A stretch of 64,000 nt of DNA from the NCBI RefSeq assembly GCF_041916735.1, contig NZ_JAYRYY010000014.1; one strand, given 5' to 3'. This document shows, piece by piece, positions 1-8,220 of the stretch (positions within the stretch are counted from its first letter, which is position 1; each line of letters begins with the position of its first letter). The DNA comes from Zoogloea sp016790385. Its GTDB lineage: Bacteria > Pseudomonadota > Gammaproteobacteria > Burkholderiales > Rhodocyclaceae. Under the pieces are notes generated by a model, which worked only from the letters and a program-made list of their open reading frames with translations, ran no database searches and was not told where the DNA came from. The translations under genes were made by a program, and so were the position numbers.

Positions 1-1
1 C

Positions 2-343
2 AGCATTCTCCTGGCGGTGCCCGATGCCACGGTTTACAACAACCGGACCATCTCCAACATCCTGCTCACCGCCTACCACCAGCGCTCCCCGGTGGTGGGC
101 TTCTCGCCGGCCTACGTCAAGGCCGGCGCCCTGCTGGCCCTATACAGCACCCCGGCCCAGGTCGGCCAGCAAGCCGGCGAGGCGGCCCGTCTCGGGCTTG
201 CCACCGGCAGCCTGCCTCCTCCCGCCGCGCCTCGCCACTTTCGCATCAGCACCAATCCTTATGTGGCCCGCTCCCTGGGCATCCAGCTTGAGGATCCGGC
301 CTTCCTGCATGAGCGACTTGAACGCAGCGAGGGCAGCCAGTGA
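2..343 (+). CDS. ABC transporter substrate-binding protein, ABC_sub_bind type (3' end only)
   Basis: The open frame runs in from before the window, so only the last 113 codons are present. The fragment (VYNNRTISNILLTAYHQRSPVVGFSPAYVKAG and onward, seen here as short motifs NNRTI, PVVGFSPAYV and PYVARSLGI) matches the C-terminal lobe of the periplasmic ABC_sub_bind / COG2984 family rather than the LivK family. Its stop overlaps the GTG start of the next gene by 4 bases (GTGA), so the two are translationally coupled. In such pairs the binding protein is thought to deliver a ligand signal to the membrane kinase; that role is an inference here. The ligand is unknown. Confidence 0.75.
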   Translation, partial: SILLAVPDATVYNNRTISNILLTAYHQRSPVVGFSPAYVKAGALLALYSTPAQVGQQAGEAARLGLATGSLPPPAAPRHFRISTNPYVARSLGIQLEDPAFLHERLERSEGSQ

Positions 344-2229
344 GCCGTCCCGACGACTGGGACATCCGCCCCCGCGCGGTCCTTATCGCGGCCCTGCCCA
401 CCATGGTGATGGCCGTGGTGCTGATTGCCTACTTCACCTCGTCGCGGCTTTCCGATCTTGAGGATGCGCATGTCCAGCGCGGCAAGGCCCTGGCCCGGCA
501 GCTCGCCGCGGCCAGCGAATACGGTGTCTTCTCCGGCAACCTGGAGAGCCTGCGCAAGCAGGCCAATGCCATCCTCCAGGAGAAGGACGTGGTGCGGGTC
601 GCCGTGTTCAGCCCCCTCCACGAGGTACTGGCCGACAGCAGCCGCAATCCCCCCGCGATCAGCGCCCTGTCCGCCCGGGAGCGCAGCCAGCCGCTGCTCT
701 TTCGCGAACAGGTGACCGGCCCCGGCATCACCCTGGACGACGCCTTCCTTGACGCTGGCAGCCCCACCCCCGCCCCCCAGGTCCGCCATGGTGAAGTGCT
801 GGTGGAGATCAGCCGCGACTCCCTGCGGGCCGAGGAAGCCCGCCTGCTGCGCAATGCAATCCTGATGGTGGCCGCGGTACTGATCGCCAGCGTGGGCCTC
901 GCCCTGCGCATGAGCCGGGGCATCGCCGGCCCCATCCTGCGGATCGCCTCCACGGTGGCGAGTTTCGGCCAGGGCAACCTCAGTGCCCGGGTGCCGGTGG
1001 AGGGAGGAAAAAGCCTGCGCGCCCTGGCCGAAGGCGTCAATGACATGGCCGACAAACTCAGCGCATCGCGGGACAACCTGGAGCGCCAGATCGAAGCCGC
1101 CACCCGTGAACTGATGCAGAAAAAGGAAGAGGCGGAACGGGGCAATCAGGCCAAGACCCGCTTCCTGGCGGCCGCCAGCCACGACCTGCGCCAGCCCATG
1201 CATGCCCTTGGTCTGTTCGTCGCCGAGCTGGGGCAAAAACAGCACGCTCCCGACACGCGGCGGCTGGTCGAACGCATCGCGGTCTCCGCCGAGACCATGG
1301 AGAACCTCCTCGACAGCCTGCTCGACATCTCGCGCCTGGACGCCGGCGTGCTCGACCGACAGATCAAGCCTTTTCCCCTCCAACCCCTCTTCGAGCGGAT
1401 CGACGTTGATTACCGGCGGGAAGCGGAACTCCACGGCCAGCGCCTGCGCCTGCGCCCCACCAACCTGTGGGTTGAAAGCGACCCGCTGCTCCTTGAGCGC
1501 ATCATCCACAACCTCGTCAGCAACGCCCTGCGCTACGCCCCCGGCGGCACCGTGATGGTCGCCTGCCGCACCCGCAACGGCAAGGCGCGTCTTGAAGTGC
1601 GCGACAACGGGCCGGGCATCGCCCCCGAAGCGCAGGAAGCGATCTTTCAGGAGTTCGTCCAGCTCGACAACCCGGAGCGCAACCGGGCCAAGGGCCTCGG
1701 CCTGGGCCTCGCCATCGTCCGCCGTCTGACCGACCTGCTGTCCCATCACCTGGAGCTTCGCTCCACCCCCGGCCACGGCGCCCTCTTCGCCCTCGAACTG
1801 CCCCTCGCCCCCCCGGGCGTCGTCTCCGAGCGGCCGCCCCCCTCGCAGCCGCACTCCCTGCACGGCTTGAAAGTACTGCTGGTGGATGACGATGAGCTGG
1901 CCCTGGCCAGCACCACGGGCCTCCTTGAATCATGGGGCTGCACCGTCTCCGCCGCCAACACCGCAGAAACCCGGATGCCCGCCCTGGCCCGGCATCAAGC
2001 CCCCGACATCATCGTCTGCGACTACCGGGTCGGCAGCGCCATGGACGGGCTCGCCGTCATCGACAACCTGCGCCAGCATTTCGGACACCAGGTCGCGGCT
2101 GTCATCCTCAGCGGCGACACCTCGGCGGCAGCCATCGCCAACGCCCGGCGCGCCGGCATTCCCCTGCTCCACAAGCCCGTCCGGCCAGCCCGGCTGCGCG
2201 CGCTGCTGCAACGCAAAACCCAAGCCTGA
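340..2229 (+). CDS. hybrid sensor histidine kinase / response regulator
   Basis: This 629-residue inner-membrane signalling protein has a short cytoplasmic N-terminus, a membrane segment at about residues 13-33, a periplasmic domain, a second membrane segment at about 170-190 and a HAMP region. A coiled coil leads to a HisKA domain with the phospho-acceptor His281 (SHDLRQP), then an HATPase_c domain with N box (HNLVSNAL) and G boxes (DNGPGIA, GLGLGLAIV). The C-terminal receiver domain has an acidic pocket (LLVDDDE) and phospho-acceptor Asp561 (VCDYRV). There is no DNA-binding output domain. The GTG start is set by the 4-base overlap with the upstream binding-protein gene. The input is probably a ligand-loaded binding protein; the target is not visible in the window. 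Confidence 0.9.
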   Translation: MSRPDDWDIRPRAVLIAALPTMVMAVVLIAYFTSSRLSDLEDAHVQRGKALARQLAAASEYGVFSGNLESLRKQANAILQEKDVVRVAVFSPLHEVLADSSRNPPAISALSARERSQPLLFREQVTGPGITLDDAFLDAGSPTPAPQVRHGEVLVEISRDSLRAEEARLLRNAILMVAAVLIASVGLALRMSRGIAGPILRIASTVASFGQGNLSARVPVEGGKSLRALAEGVNDMADKLSASRDNLERQIEAATRELMQKKEEAERGNQAKTRFLAAASHDLRQPMHALGLFVAELGQKQHAPDTRRLVERIAVSAETMENLLDSLLDISRLDAGVLDRQIKPFPLQPLFERIDVDYRREAELHGQRLRLRPTNLWVESDPLLLERIIHNLVSNALRYAPGGTVMVACRTRNGKARLEVRDNGPGIAPEAQEAIFQEFVQLDNPERNRAKGLGLGLAIVRRLTDLLSHHLELRSTPGHGALFALELPLAPPGVVSERPPPSQPHSLHGLKVLLVDDDELALASTTGLLESWGCTVSAANTAETRMPALARHQAPDIIVCDYRVGSAMDGLAVIDNLRQHFGHQVAAVILSGDTSAAAIANARRAGIPLLHKPVRPARLRALLQRKTQA

Positions 2230-2307
2230 TGCAGGTGGGAGGCGCATCGGTTACTATCGAAGTCTCCAAGTCGCAAATCAATAACCAGTCCATAAAAGGG
2301 GGGAACA

Positions 2308-2736
2308 ATGAGCACCGAAAGCAATGCACAGGATCCGATGGAATTCATGCGCAACATGTGGAGCAAGATGGGTTTCAGCCTGCCCGGCATGGTCACCCCC
2401 ACCCTTGACGTGGACGAACTGGACAAACGCATCGCCGACATGAAGGCCGTGGAGAACTGGCTCAAGATGAACCTCAGCTCTCTTCAGATGGCCACCCAGG
2501 GGCTGGAGATGCAGCGCGCAACCATTTCGGCCATGCAGGCCATGAGCAAGATCGCCGCCGAAGGCGGCCGCAAGGACGGTGGGGAAGGCGCCGCCCAGCC
2601 CAACCCCTTCGCCGCCGGCATGTGGCCCTGGAACCTCATGCAGAACGCCGCCGAACAGAGCGCCGCCGCAGCCGCTGCCGCAGCGGCCCCCGCCCCCACG
2701 GCACCGGCCAAGGCCACGCCCAAGGACACCAAGTAA
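2308..2736 (+). CDS. phaM: PhaM-like polyhydroxyalkanoate granule-associated protein
   Basis: This 142-residue protein has the conserved PhaM N-terminal half: the pattern FMRNMWSKMG, the segment LPGMVTPTLDVDELDKRI, then an amphipathic helix region (ENWLKMNLSSLQMATQGLE). PhaM proteins attach polyhydroxybutyrate granules to the nucleoid and activate the PHA synthase PhaC. The C-terminus is a run of alanines followed by a Pro/Ala/Lys tail, the position where PhaM carries its DNA-binding lysine/alanine/proline motif. The ATG follows a strong ribosome site (AAGGGGGGAAC). It stands alone after a 78-base gap, with no other pha genes in the window. It implies that the organism stores PHA. Confidence 0.85.
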   Translation: MSTESNAQDPMEFMRNMWSKMGFSLPGMVTPTLDVDELDKRIADMKAVENWLKMNLSSLQMATQGLEMQRATISAMQAMSKIAAEGGRKDGGEGAAQPNPFAAGMWPWNLMQNAAEQSAAAAAAAAAPAPTAPAKATPKDTK

Positions 2737-2769
2737 GCCCGGCACTCCTGCATCCGGGACGGGCGCCGG

Positions 2770-3675
2770 TCAGGCGGCCCGGCCCGTCAGCAGGGCGAGC
2801 CAGACCGTCAGCGTGAGTGCGGCGGCCACCGTGGTGGCCGATATCAGCCAGGCCACGCCGGGCCCATCGCCTCCCATGCGCATGGCCAGGATATACGCCG
2901 ACGAAGCACTGGGCAGCGCAGCGAACAGCACCGCCGTGGCGAACGCCGTTCCCGTCAGGCCGAACAGGGTGGCCAGCCCCCAGGCCAGCATCGGCAAAGC
3001 CACCAGCTTGACCGCGCACAGATAGACCACCCCCAGGCGCCCTCCTTCGCTGCGCCCCACGCGCAGGGCCGCGCCCACGGCCAAGAGGCCCAGCGTCACC
3101 GCCGCATCGGCCAGACGCTGGAGGAAGGGCAGCGCCGGTTCCGGCAGGCTGGCCCCCGATAAACTGAACGCCACCCCCGCCAGCGTGGCGATGATCAGCG
3201 GGTTGCGAACCAGTTCCCGCCCCAGGCTGGCCTGACCATGGTGCGCCAGCATGCCCACCGCGGCCATGTTGGCAAAGGGCACCATGGCACCGCACAAGGC
3301 CCCCATCGCCGCCACACCCGCCGCGCCACCCAATTTGCCGGCCACCGCGATGCCAATATAGGTATTGAAACGATAAGCGCACTGCACCCGTGACGCGAAA
3401 GCCATCGCGCCGAGGCCCATCAGCGGCCGCCCCAGCAGCCCCAACAGCAGCCCGCTGAGCATGGTCAGCAAACCCACCGCAAACAAGGGGGCGAAGGAGC
3501 CCGGATCAATCCGCGTCCGTGCCAGGGCGTTGAACAATAGCGCGGGAAACAGCACAAAATAGACCAGCTTCTCCACCCCCTGCCAGAACGCCTCCCCCAG
3601 CCCCGCATGCCGGCGCAACAGGCCGCCAAGGGCGATCAGGGCAAAGTCGGGCAGGAGGAGCAGGAAGCTCTGCAT
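2770..3675 (-). CDS. AEC-family (auxin efflux carrier-like) permease
   Basis: This is a 301-residue, highly hydrophobic protein with about ten membrane helices and the fold of the AEC/MDR permease family (LPDFALIALGGLLRR at the N-terminus, then YRFNTYIGIAVAG around residue 110). AEC permeases move organic acids such as malonate or malate. The open frame extends upstream to 3831, but the extension is low in hydrophobicity and runs across the terminator of the upstream gene, so the start MQSFLLLLP at 3675 was chosen. It lies downstream of the PaaK-like CoA ligase on the same strand, but the terminator between them argues for separate transcription. Substrate unknown. Confidence 0.8.
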   Translation of the reverse strand: MQSFLLLLPDFALIALGGLLRRHAGLGEAFWQGVEKLVYFVLFPALLFNALARTRIDPGSFAPLFAVGLLTMLSGLLLGLLGRPLMGLGAMAFASRVQCAYRFNTYIGIAVAGKLGGAAGVAAMGALCGAMVPFANMAAVGMLAHHGQASLGRELVRNPLIIATLAGVAFSLSGASLPEPALPFLQRLADAAVTLGLLAVGAALRVGRSEGGRLGVVYLCAVKLVALPMLAWGLATLFGLTGTAFATAVLFAALPSASSAYILAMRMGGDGPGVAWLISATTVAAALTLTVWLALLTGRAA

Positions 3676-3792
3676 GGCGGATGCTAGGGACGTGAGCAGG
3701 TGCCGAGTGTGCCAGAAGCCTTCCGTCTCCCGCCATGCGGGATACCAACAGGCCCCGGCGCAGGCATGCCACAGCCCAGCGTCCGCGCGTGC

Positions 3793-3820
3793 AAAAAAAA
3801 AGCGCCGGGAGACGGCGCCG
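3793..3820 (-). terminator. rho-independent terminator after the PaaK-like gene
   Basis: Read on the minus strand this is a GCGCCG / CGGCGC stem with a 5-base loop followed by a run of nine T residues. It lies about 30 bases past the stop of the CoA ligase at 3850. Confidence 0.8.
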
Positions 3821-3849
3821 AAACAACGCATCCTGCCGAGGGTTGGGGT

Positions 3850-5085
3850 CTATTCGTACTTGCGGACGTCGTCGATCACCTTGCCGTCGTTGGCCAGACT
3901 TCCCGGTGCGCAGAAGCACACTTCACCGCGCAACTTGGTCAGCTCGCGGATGGAGCTGGCAAGCGCTTCGGCAAGCCCATCCACCGGGGAGCCAAGCTCG
4001 CAATGCAGGGTCATCCGGTCGGTGTGGTCGGGGTTGTCGACAACCAGCCGGCCCCGGCCGATCTCCGGATGGCGCTTGAGCACCGCCGCCACCTGACCCG
4101 GATGCACGAACATACCCTTGATCTTGGTGGTCTGGTCAGCCCTCCCCAGCCACCCCTTGATGCGGGTATTGCTGCGGCCGCAGGGCGAAATGCCGGGCAG
4201 CACCGCCGACAGGTCGCCGGTGCCGAAGCGGATCAGGGGATAGTCCGGATTGAAGGTCGTGACCACCACTTCGCCCACTTCGCCGGGCGCAACCGGGTCG
4301 CCGGTGCCAGGACGGACGATCTCCAGGAGCACGTCCTCGTCGAGCACCATGCCTTCCCGCGCCGGCGTCTCGAAAGCGATCAAGCCCAGATCAGCGGTGG
4401 CATAGGCCTGATAGGCCTGGATGCCACGGGCGGCCAGGGCCTCGCGCTGGCTGGGGGGAAAGGCTTCGCCAGATACAAAGGCCTTCCTCAGACAATCGAT
4501 CTTGACGCCAAGCTCGTCGGCCTTGTCGAGGATGATGCGCAGAAAGGAAGGCGTGCCCGCGTAAGCATCGGGGCGCAGATCCTGCATCGCCGCCACCTGC
4601 TGCTCGGTCTGCCCGACCCCGGCCGGAAAAACCGTGCAGCCAAGGGCATGCGCCGCCGTTTCCATCATCGAACCCGCCGGGGTGAAGTGGTAGGAGAAGG
4701 TGTTGTGCACCAGGTCGCCGCTGCGAAAGCCCGCCGCATAGAAGGCCCGGGCCAGGCGCCAGTAATCCTTGCGGGCGCCCTCCGGCTCGTAGATCGGCCC
4801 CGGCGAGGCAAAGACCCGGGCGCAACCCGCGCCCCATTGCACCGCGGCCAGGCCGCCAAAGGGGCGGGCCGCCTTTTGCAGTTCGGACAGATCGGACTTG
4901 CGGGTCACCGGAAGGGTGGCCAGGGCTTCGCGGGTGGTGATGGTGGCCGGGTCCACGTCCTTCAACAGCGCAGCAAATGCCGGCGCGTGGGCCTTGGCGT
5001 GGGCGATCTGGCCGGGTAGCCGGGCCAGCAGGTCACGTTCCCGATCCAGGGGGTCGCGGGTTTCACGGGCGTCGTAGTAGTTCAT
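3850..5085 (-). CDS. phenylacetate-CoA ligase family (PaaK-like) acyl-CoA synthetase
   Basis: This 411-residue cytoplasmic adenylate-forming enzyme resembles PaaK in length and layout. Visible features include an early ASPGPIYEP motif, YAGTPSFLRIIL, the GEAFPPSQRE region, YATADLGLIAFE, the VVVTTFNPDYPLIRFGTGD segment that binds the ribose of AMP, and the hinge/C-terminal motif GRADQTTKIKGMFVHP. The family activates phenylacetate or related aromatic acids with ATP and CoA. The start has a GGAG site 5 bases upstream. It lies downstream of a Liv-type ABC operon on the same strand, separated by a repeat element, which suggests uptake and activation of one class of organic acid. The exact substrate cannot be read from the sequence. 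Confidence 0.82.
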   Translation of the reverse strand: MNYYDARETRDPLDRERDLLARLPGQIAHAKAHAPAFAALLKDVDPATITTREALATLPVTRKSDLSELQKAARPFGGLAAVQWGAGCARVFASPGPIYEPEGARKDYWRLARAFYAAGFRSGDLVHNTFSYHFTPAGSMMETAAHALGCTVFPAGVGQTEQQVAAMQDLRPDAYAGTPSFLRIILDKADELGVKIDCLRKAFVSGEAFPPSQREALAARGIQAYQAYATADLGLIAFETPAREGMVLDEDVLLEIVRPGTGDPVAPGEVGEVVVTTFNPDYPLIRFGTGDLSAVLPGISPCGRSNTRIKGWLGRADQTTKIKGMFVHPGQVAAVLKRHPEIGRGRLVVDNPDHTDRMTLHCELGSPVDGLAEALASSIRELTKLRGEVCFCAPGSLANDGKVIDDVRKYE

Positions 5086-5146
5086 GGTTTCTCCGCGAGC
5101 GGAAAGTTGTTCTTGTGGGGTCGAAGTGGGTTCGACTTTGTTTTTC

Positions 5147-5695
5147 GGCTTTACTGAACGGCGTTCCGTTGTTTCACCTTACGTTGGCGGGGTCGCGCCC
5201 CCGCAGGCGCCCTACTTTCTTGCTTCGCCAAGAAAGTAGGCAAAGAAGGCGACCCGGCTTCACCGGTCGGCCTTCGGCCGACTCCCCTGCGCTGCTCACA
5301 ACGGGCGGCCGGCGCGGAACTCGCCCTTCGGGCTCAAACAGCCGCGCCGGACTTCCCCGCCCGTTGCTCCGCTGCTCGGCGGCTCAGACGGGCTTTCACG
5401 CACACCGAGCCTTTACTGATACGGGGTTAGGCAACTGACCGTTGATCACCTGCATTTCCTCTCCCCTCTGACGTGCCGACCGGAGGGTGTGACGGGCGGA
5501 AGAAGGGCTTCGCATGTCTGAGCCCGAAGGGCGAGTTTGCGAAGACCCCGCCCGGCACGCCCGGAGGGAGGGAACCCCCGAAGGGGGCGCGGCAGCGGGG
5601 CACGCTTTCTTGCCGACTTCTTTGTCGTGCAACAAAGAAGTCGGTCGGCCGCCGGGCCGAGACCCGGCCGATGTGAGGTCGCAAACGGGAAAGCC
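5147..5695. repeat. intergenic palindromic element, copy 1 (fills the 632-base gap)
   Basis: The gap 5086-5717 holds no believable gene. It contains a repeat element related, in opposite orientation, to the one at 29763-30452. Shared parts include the hairpin at 5212-5239 (11-bp perfect stem CTACTTTCTTG with a 6-base loop), the segment AGGGGAGAGGAAATGCAGG read on the minus strand, and an end motif GGCTTT. This copy also holds a second hairpin at 5613-5644 (13-bp stem CCGACTTCTTTGT) that the other copy lacks. The ends are diverged inverted repeats. Short open frames inside it are repeat noise. Confidence 0.8.
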
Positions 5696-5717
5696 CCAAT
5701 GCCAGGCCCCAAGCTCC

Positions 5718-6518
5718 TTACGACAACCAGCGCTTCCGCCGCCGGTAATGCTTCACCTCCCGAAAACTCTTCCGCCCTTCGGACGAAAGCCCCAGATAGA
5801 ACTCCTTCACGTCCTCATTCGTCCGCAAATCCGACGCTTCGCCTTCCATCACCACCCGACCGTTCTCCAGGATGTAACCGAAGTCGGCATAACGCAGGGC
5901 CACCATGGTGTTCTGCTCAGCCAGCAGGAAGCTCACGTTCTCCTTGCTGTTGAGATCCTTCACGATCTCGAAGATCTCCTCGACGATCTGCGGCGCCAGC
6001 CCCATCGACGGTTCATCGAGCAGGATCATCTCGGGTTTGGCCATCAGGGCCCGGCCGATGGCACACATCTGCTGCTCGCCGCCGGACGTATAACCGGCCT
6101 GGGAGGTGCGCCGGGTCTTGAGGCGCGGGAAATACGTGTACACCTTGTCGAGGCTGTCCCTGAGCTCGGCCCGGGACTGGCTGCGGGTGTAGGCACCGGT
6201 GAGCAGGTTCTCCTCAATGGACAGGTGACCGAAGCAGTGCCGGCCCTCCATGACCTGGATCACCCCCTTCTTCACCAACTCGGCCGGCGTCCGCTGGTCA
6301 ATGCGTTCTCCCTTGAACTCGACGCTCCCTTTCGTCACGTCGCCACGCTCGGCACGCAACAGGTTGGAGATCGACTTGAGCGTGGTGCTCTTGCCCGCGC
6401 CATTGGCACCCAGCAGCGCCACGATCTTGCCCTGGGGCACCTGCAGGGAGACACCCTTGAGCACAAGGATCACGTGGTCGTAGATGACCTCGATGTTGTT
6501 GATGCTGAGGTAAGACAT
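5718..6518 (-). CDS. livF: branched-chain amino acid-type ABC transporter ATPase LivF
   Basis: This 266-residue cytoplasmic ATPase has Walker A GANGAGKST near residue 40, signature SGGEQQ, Walker B MILLDEPSMGL, and the LivF-type ending. It powers the LivH/LivM permease. ATG at 6518 (MSYLSINNIEV) was preferred to an in-frame ATG at 6530, because the AAGGGG site abuts the latter directly and lies 12 bases from the former. It is separated from the binding-protein gene by a 190-base gap holding a long hairpin repeat, but shares strand and order with the operon. The C-terminal tail is rich in basic residues (HYRRRKRW). Confidence 0.88.
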   Translation of the reverse strand: MSYLSINNIEVIYDHVILVLKGVSLQVPQGKIVALLGANGAGKSTTLKSISNLLRAERGDVTKGSVEFKGERIDQRTPAELVKKGVIQVMEGRHCFGHLSIEENLLTGAYTRSQSRAELRDSLDKVYTYFPRLKTRRTSQAGYTSGGEQQMCAIGRALMAKPEMILLDEPSMGLAPQIVEEIFEIVKDLNSKENVSFLLAEQNTMVALRYADFGYILENGRVVMEGEASDLRTNEDVKEFYLGLSSEGRKSFREVKHYRRRKRWLS

Positions 6519-6605
6519 GGCAGCGGCCATCCCCTTATTACGGGCGACTCACGTCACCCTCGATCTTGTTCCATCGCGAAAAACCCATCTGCCGCAGCCT
6601 GGGGT

Positions 6606-6713
6606 GGCGAGAAACCGTCGCGAGCACCCCGAGGTCGCAAGGAGGAACGGAGCTGTACTGGAGTACAGCGAGTACCGGACTTGCGAGATCGGGGGCGCAG
6701 TAGGTTTATCGCC
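6606..6713. repeat. long imperfect hairpin repeat, copy 1 (between binding protein and livF)
   Basis: This block of about 108 bases folds on itself at several levels: outer GGCGAGAAACC with GGTTTATCGCC, middle ACCCCGAGGTCGCAAG with CTTGCGAGATCGGGGG, and inner GCTGTACT with AGTACAGC. The second copy is at 8103-8218. In the transcript it lies just past the stop codon of the binding-protein gene. Confidence 0.8.
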
Positions 6714-6721
6714 GCCCCAGG

Positions 6722-8047
6722 TCAGCTTTCCTTGGAGCAGTCGCGGGGCTTGATGCCCTTTTCCTTGGCGTAGGCGGCAGCTGACTCTTCGATCATGCCG
6801 CGCACCAGCGGACGATCAGACTCAACCCAGTCGGTGATCACCTTCCACTGGTTGCCGTCCCACTGCTGGAACTTCACCTTGCCCGGGCCTTCGTGGTCGG
6901 CACAGGTGATCTTCAGGGCCGGCATGAAGCCGGTGGCACCCAGGGCCTTCAGGCGGGCGTCATCCAGGTTGAGGTTCTCGAAGCCCCAGCGCACCTGCTC
7001 GCCCGTCAGGGCCTTGCCCTTGCCGTACTTTTCCTGGGCCTTGCGGATCGCCTCGACCGTGATGATCCCGTGCACCACACCGCGGTTGTAATACACCGAG
7101 CCGACACGGGTCTTGTCTTCCATGTTGCCCTTGTTCTTGCCGTACACGTGCTTCTTGATGTCGGCCACGACCGGGTAGTTGGCACCGGCCACATTGAAGC
7201 CGGCGGCAATGAAGCCCTTGGCTGCCGTACCGGCCGGGATGGTGTCTTCCTCAGCGCCGGACCACCACACACCGATCAGCTTTTCGCGGGGGAAGCCGGT
7301 CTTGGCGGCGGCCTTGATGGCGGTCGGGTTCATCACCCCCCAGCCCCACAGCACCACGTAGTCGGGCTTGGCCTGGCGGATCTGCAACCACTGGGACTGC
7401 TGCTCGTTGCCCGGATGGGCCACGGCGATCTTGATCACTTCAAAGCCATGCTTGGCGGCCAGCTTGTCCATGATGGCGTGGGATTCCTTGCCATAGGCGG
7501 AGTCATGGTAGAGCAGGCCGATCTTCTTGCCCTTCAGCTTGTCCATGCCGCCTTCCTTCTGGCCCATGAAGTTCACGATGGCGGAGGCCTGGGACCAATA
7601 GGTGGTGATCATCGGGAAGACCCACGGGAAGACCCGACCATCAGCCGCGTCGGTACGACCGTAGCCGATGGTCACCATGGGGATCTTGTCCTGCGCGACC
7701 TTCTCGAGCACCGAATAGGTGATGCCGGTGGAAACCGGCTGGAACACCGAGTTGCCCGTGCTGCCCTTCTTCTTCATGCGCTCGTAGCACTCGACGCCCC
7801 GGGCGTTGTTGTACTCGGTCTCGCATTCCTCCCAGGTCAGCTTCACACCATTGACGCCACCGTCGCGCTCATTGACGAGCTGCATGTAATCGATCCAGCC
7901 GCCGAACAGTCCGGAGCCGCCCGCCGCATAGGGGCCAACGCGGTAACTCGGCAGGCCGATGAACTGCTCCTCATTGGCGCTGGCCATGGAGGAACCCAGT
8001 AGGCCGGCGACGAGGGCGCCGAGCAAGGCGGTTTTTTTCAGTTTCAT
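6722..8047 (-). CDS. ABC transporter periplasmic substrate-binding protein (LivK-type)
   Basis: This 441-residue exported protein has a signal peptide (MKLKKTALLGALVAGLLGS, probable cleavage after ASA near residue 24). A type-1 periplasmic binding domain follows (IGLPSYRVGPYAAGGSGL, KKIGLLYHDSAYGKE, DYVVLWGWGVMNPTAI). The length and sequence fit the larger Peripla_BP_6 proteins that sit beside CoA ligases in betaproteobacteria, which bind aromatic or fatty organic acids rather than leucine; that substrate is an inference. The frame is open upstream to 8269, but the signal peptide and a GGAG site 9 bases upstream fix the start at 8047. It lies within the liv operon and is flanked by two hairpin repeats. 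Confidence 0.88.
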   Translation of the reverse strand: MKLKKTALLGALVAGLLGSSMASANEEQFIGLPSYRVGPYAAGGSGLFGGWIDYMQLVNERDGGVNGVKLTWEECETEYNNARGVECYERMKKKGSTGNSVFQPVSTGITYSVLEKVAQDKIPMVTIGYGRTDAADGRVFPWVFPMITTYWSQASAIVNFMGQKEGGMDKLKGKKIGLLYHDSAYGKESHAIMDKLAAKHGFEVIKIAVAHPGNEQQSQWLQIRQAKPDYVVLWGWGVMNPTAIKAAAKTGFPREKLIGVWWSGAEEDTIPAGTAAKGFIAAGFNVAGANYPVVADIKKHVYGKNKGNMEDKTRVGSVYYNRGVVHGIITVEAIRKAQEKYGKGKALTGEQVRWGFENLNLDDARLKALGATGFMPALKITCADHEGPGKVKFQQWDGNQWKVITDWVESDRPLVRGMIEESAAAYAKEKGIKPRDCSKES

Positions 8048-8102
8048 GTGTTTGTCTCCTCTTTTATATGGTGTGGGTGCTGCAACAACTCTAGACCAGA
8101 CC

Positions 8103-8218
8103 TTCGTGAAGAAAGCGTAGCGAGCAGGCCCGAGGCTGGAACGAGGAGCGGAGCTGTACTGAAGTACAGCGAGCACCGGAATTGCAGGATCGGGACGCGC
8201 AGTAGCTTTATTCATGAA
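8103..8218. repeat. long imperfect hairpin repeat, copy 2 (between livM and binding protein)
   Basis: It has the same organisation as the repeat at 6606-6713: outer TTCGTGAAGAAAGCGTAGCG with its imperfect complement near 8198-8218, and inner CTGTACT with AGTACAG. The central 60 bases are closely similar between the two copies. It ends 2 bases from the stop codon of livM. Confidence 0.8.
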
Positions 8219-8220
8219 GG

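Noticed and set aside
259..1863. Long minus-strand open frame (534 codons) opposite the sensor kinase
   Set aside because: High GC makes long antisense frames common; the kinase on the plus strand has clear domains and a coupled start. The same applies to long antisense frames near 9301-11157, 10868-12856, 20338-23544, 24132-26324, 27077-28882, 34500-36509 and 48014-49642.
5396..5712. Several 60-90 codon frames in the 5.1-5.7 kb gap
   Set aside because: They lie in the repeat element on both strands, have no ribosome sites and overlap the hairpins.
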